NCBI GenBank assembly: GCA_016946835.1
Contig: JACVTC010000121.1
Location: 92,001-156,000 of the forward strand
DNA: 64,000 nt
Direction of reading: 5' to 3'
Source of the DNA: Neocallimastix lanati (nom. inval.)
Taxonomy: Eukaryota; Neocallimastigomycota; Neocallimastigomycetes; Neocallimastigales; Neocallimastigaceae
In this document: in pieces, positions 61,720 through 64,000 of the stretch
Layout of the letters: every line of letters begins with the position of its first letter
Numbering within the stretch: the stretch's first letter is position 1
Translations under genes and position numbers: made by a program
The notes under the pieces: generated by a model
Database searches by the model: none
What the model was told of the DNA's origin: nothing
What the model saw: only the letters and a program-made list of their open reading frames with translations

Positions 61720-64000
61720 TTGAAGAGAGACAGAATTTTGCTTTTTTACTTCTATTATATCAAAGTTTAAATTAAATATTTTTGTTATTATTTTTGAATT
61801 TACTTAATAGGTTTTTTCACTTTTACTCTAACTTTTTTAAATAAAAGATTATTTTTTTTTTTTATTTTTTTTTAAACTTCTTTTATATAATTTTTTAATA
61901 TATACTCTTTAATATTTTATTTTTGAAAAATTTTTTATTTTATTTAAACTATATTTATATATTTTTTATACACAAGTTGCAAAAAAATTTATTATTTTAA
62001 ATGTTCCTTTTTTATATCATTTAAAATTAATAAATTATTTTAATTTTTATATATGTTAGGTTTTTTTTTTTTAATTTTTTTTTTTTTACTTTTAAAAAAA
62101 CATTTATGTAATTATTTTTAATTATACTCTTTCTTTCGTTATATATTAATTTTATTAAAAAGAATTTGATATCATTAAAAAATATTGATTTTTTTTTAAT
62201 TTTTGACAAATAAACTAGTTATTATTATATAAATTAATAGAATTCTTATATTACAAATTTATTAATGGTATATATTAATTTAATAAAATATATTCTATGG
62301 GTATTTTTTTTTTTTGTAATAACTAATATTTGCTTTTTTATAGTATATTTTTAATAAATCAAAAATATTCTTTTTTATGTATTAATATTGAACATAGAGC
62401 ATCTATTATTTTTAATTTTTTTTTATTTATATATATATATTATTCTTGGTTTTTTTTATTATTTTATTTTTTGTTTTTATTTTTTTTATTTTTTTTTTTT
62501 TATTTTTATTTTTTTTTTCTTTATTTTTTTTTTTTTTTTGGTATGTGTATACAAATAAAATAAAAAAAATTCTTTATAACTATTTTTCTCTTCTTCTCTC
62601 TTCAAATAATAATATATTTTTAAAGCCAATACTATTCAATAAATAATATATGACTTTTTCATTATTTTATCTTAAATTATTGAAAAAAAATAAACAAATA
62701 AATATTAAAGGAAAAATAAAATATAAAACAACTACTGAAAAAAAAAAAAAAGAAAAAATATTATTTTCACCAAAGACAAATTGACCTTTTATATAAAATT
62801 TTAAACTAATAAAAAAAAATTTTTTTTTCTGATTTTCTTTTTTTTCCTGTTACTATAAAAAAAATTTTTGCAATAAAATAAATCTAATAAAATATACTGA
62901 AATAATTATATTTTAATATATTATACTTTATATAAATATATCTTATTAAATATTTATTAGTAATATAATAGAATTCAATAAGTTATTTATACTATTGATT
63001 TTATAATGAAGAGTAACAATTTTTTTCAATATCATTATCAATATATTTTTAATAAAATAATATTATATTTAAACTAAATTGTTTTTTGAACCTTTAATAT
63101 AATATACTATACACATAATATATGATTATATAAATAAATTTTTAATAAAATTAAAGATTAAATTAAAAAAAAAAAAAAACAAATTTAACTTTATTGAAAA
63201 AAGTTATTAACAAAAATTTAAACATTGTAAATTAACAAAAATTTAAACATTTATACATATATATTAATATATGTATAAATATAATTATTATTATATTAAA
63301 TATATTTTTAAATTGAATAATTGAATAATATATATAATAAAATAGAAATTTAATATATACATCTTTAACTAATTAAAAAAAATCTTTAATTAATTTTTGA
63401 AATAATTGTCAATACATACATTCTATTTTATCATGTATATATACAACACAAATGTATACATAAAATAAATAAGTTAAATTGAAATAAATAATATTAAAAT
63501 TCATATATATTGAATATATTTTGTTTATAATCTAAATATATATTAAATAAATTATGATAATAAATGATAATAGAAAATTATATTTGATAATTATAAATGA
63601 TATTTAGCTTCATAATAAAATAAATATCAATAATGATAAATCATAAATAAGATTTATCAATTATAAATTCATAATAAATAATATAAAATTGTCATTTATT
63701 AATAAAAATAACTATTCATTGATTAATATTTCTTATTTCTGTTTTTATTTCCAATTTTTTTTTTAATTGAATAATAGATAACATTAATCAAATTACTGAA
63801 AGTTATTTTAAAATTTTTAAAGTTTTATTCAATATATCTTCTATGAGTATATTAGGAAGAGTAATCCTGTTGAATGATAATTAATTCTTAGTTTGATAAT
63901 TTATAGTGTCTTTTGAACAATAAATTGGTCTTTTTAATTGATTTTTTTTTTTTTTTGTTAATAATCATATCTAAATTACATATTATAATTTATTATATTA
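61720..64000. other. AT-rich right end
   Basis: No supported gene. Poly(T)-rich to 62550, then general A/T. At 63820-63960 the minus strand has a short protein-like stretch (RITLPNILIEDILNK) that could be an exon of a gene beyond the edge or chance. Confidence 0.5.

Noticed and set aside
63820-63960. Minus-strand protein-like stretch RITLPNILIEDILNK
   Set aside because: Could be an exon of a gene beyond the right edge, but a single short piece without clear splice sites is not enough.

Overview
The window looks like nuclear DNA of an anaerobic gut fungus (Neocallimastigomycota, the Piromyces/Neocallimastix/Anaeromyces group). The evidence is extreme AT richness, intergenic DNA made almost entirely of A/T, long homopolymers and (ATT)n or (AAAT)n arrays, Asn/Lys-rich proteins, short GT-AG introns, and above all a secreted CE15 glucuronoyl esterase carrying two tandem Cys-rich fungal dockerin (CBM10-type) modules. 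The species assignment is inference; the gene content is read from the sequence.

Layout. 63-1495: a complete but non-coding LTR retroelement. 2251-2804 (-): a small three-exon coiled-coil gene. 5423-11369 (+): an eight-exon C2/MUN (Munc13/Git1-like) gene. 14641-18693 (+): an eight-exon gene fusing a cyclic-nucleotide-binding domain, an F-box and leucine-rich repeats. 19561-20160 (-): a LINE fragment. 20789-23987 (-): a two-exon Sel1-repeat gene with a long amphipathic repeat tail. 27020-33540: a nest of LINE copies, with one 5'-truncated copy inside another (14-bp target duplication) and a chain of target-site/poly(A) units. 34047-35597 (-): the CE15 esterase, a compositional island. 38959-41425 (-): a decayed creC/WDR20-type WD40 gene. 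42466-45808 (-): a three-exon secreted HExxH zincin-like gene. 46344-48008: a decayed gag-like element between direct repeats. 49449-49648: a perfect 15-bp hairpin followed by a poly(A)-tailed unit. 52593-55658 (+): a PPR protein. 57345-58660: LINE tail, solo LTR, and a LINE fragment holding a retroposed 5' tRNA-Cys half. 59362-61719 (-): a CBM21/RVxF protein phosphatase 1 targeting subunit.

The genes do not form a cluster or pathway. Themes are plant cell-wall attack (CE15), carbon and glycogen regulation (dead creC-like gene, PP1 glycogen-targeting subunit), vesicle traffic or signalling (C2/MUN) and possible cyclic-nucleotide-controlled ubiquitination (CNB-F-box-LRR). The accessory DNA is dominated by one LINE family. 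Its target-primed insertion explains the nested copies, the poly(A) chain and probably the tRNA half. The two most unusual observations are the retroposed tRNA-Cys half, with an intact empty site elsewhere in the same window, and the miniature LTR element whose primer-binding site matches the anticodon arm of tRNA-Lys(CUU) and which carries an internal copy of that same tRNA sequence.
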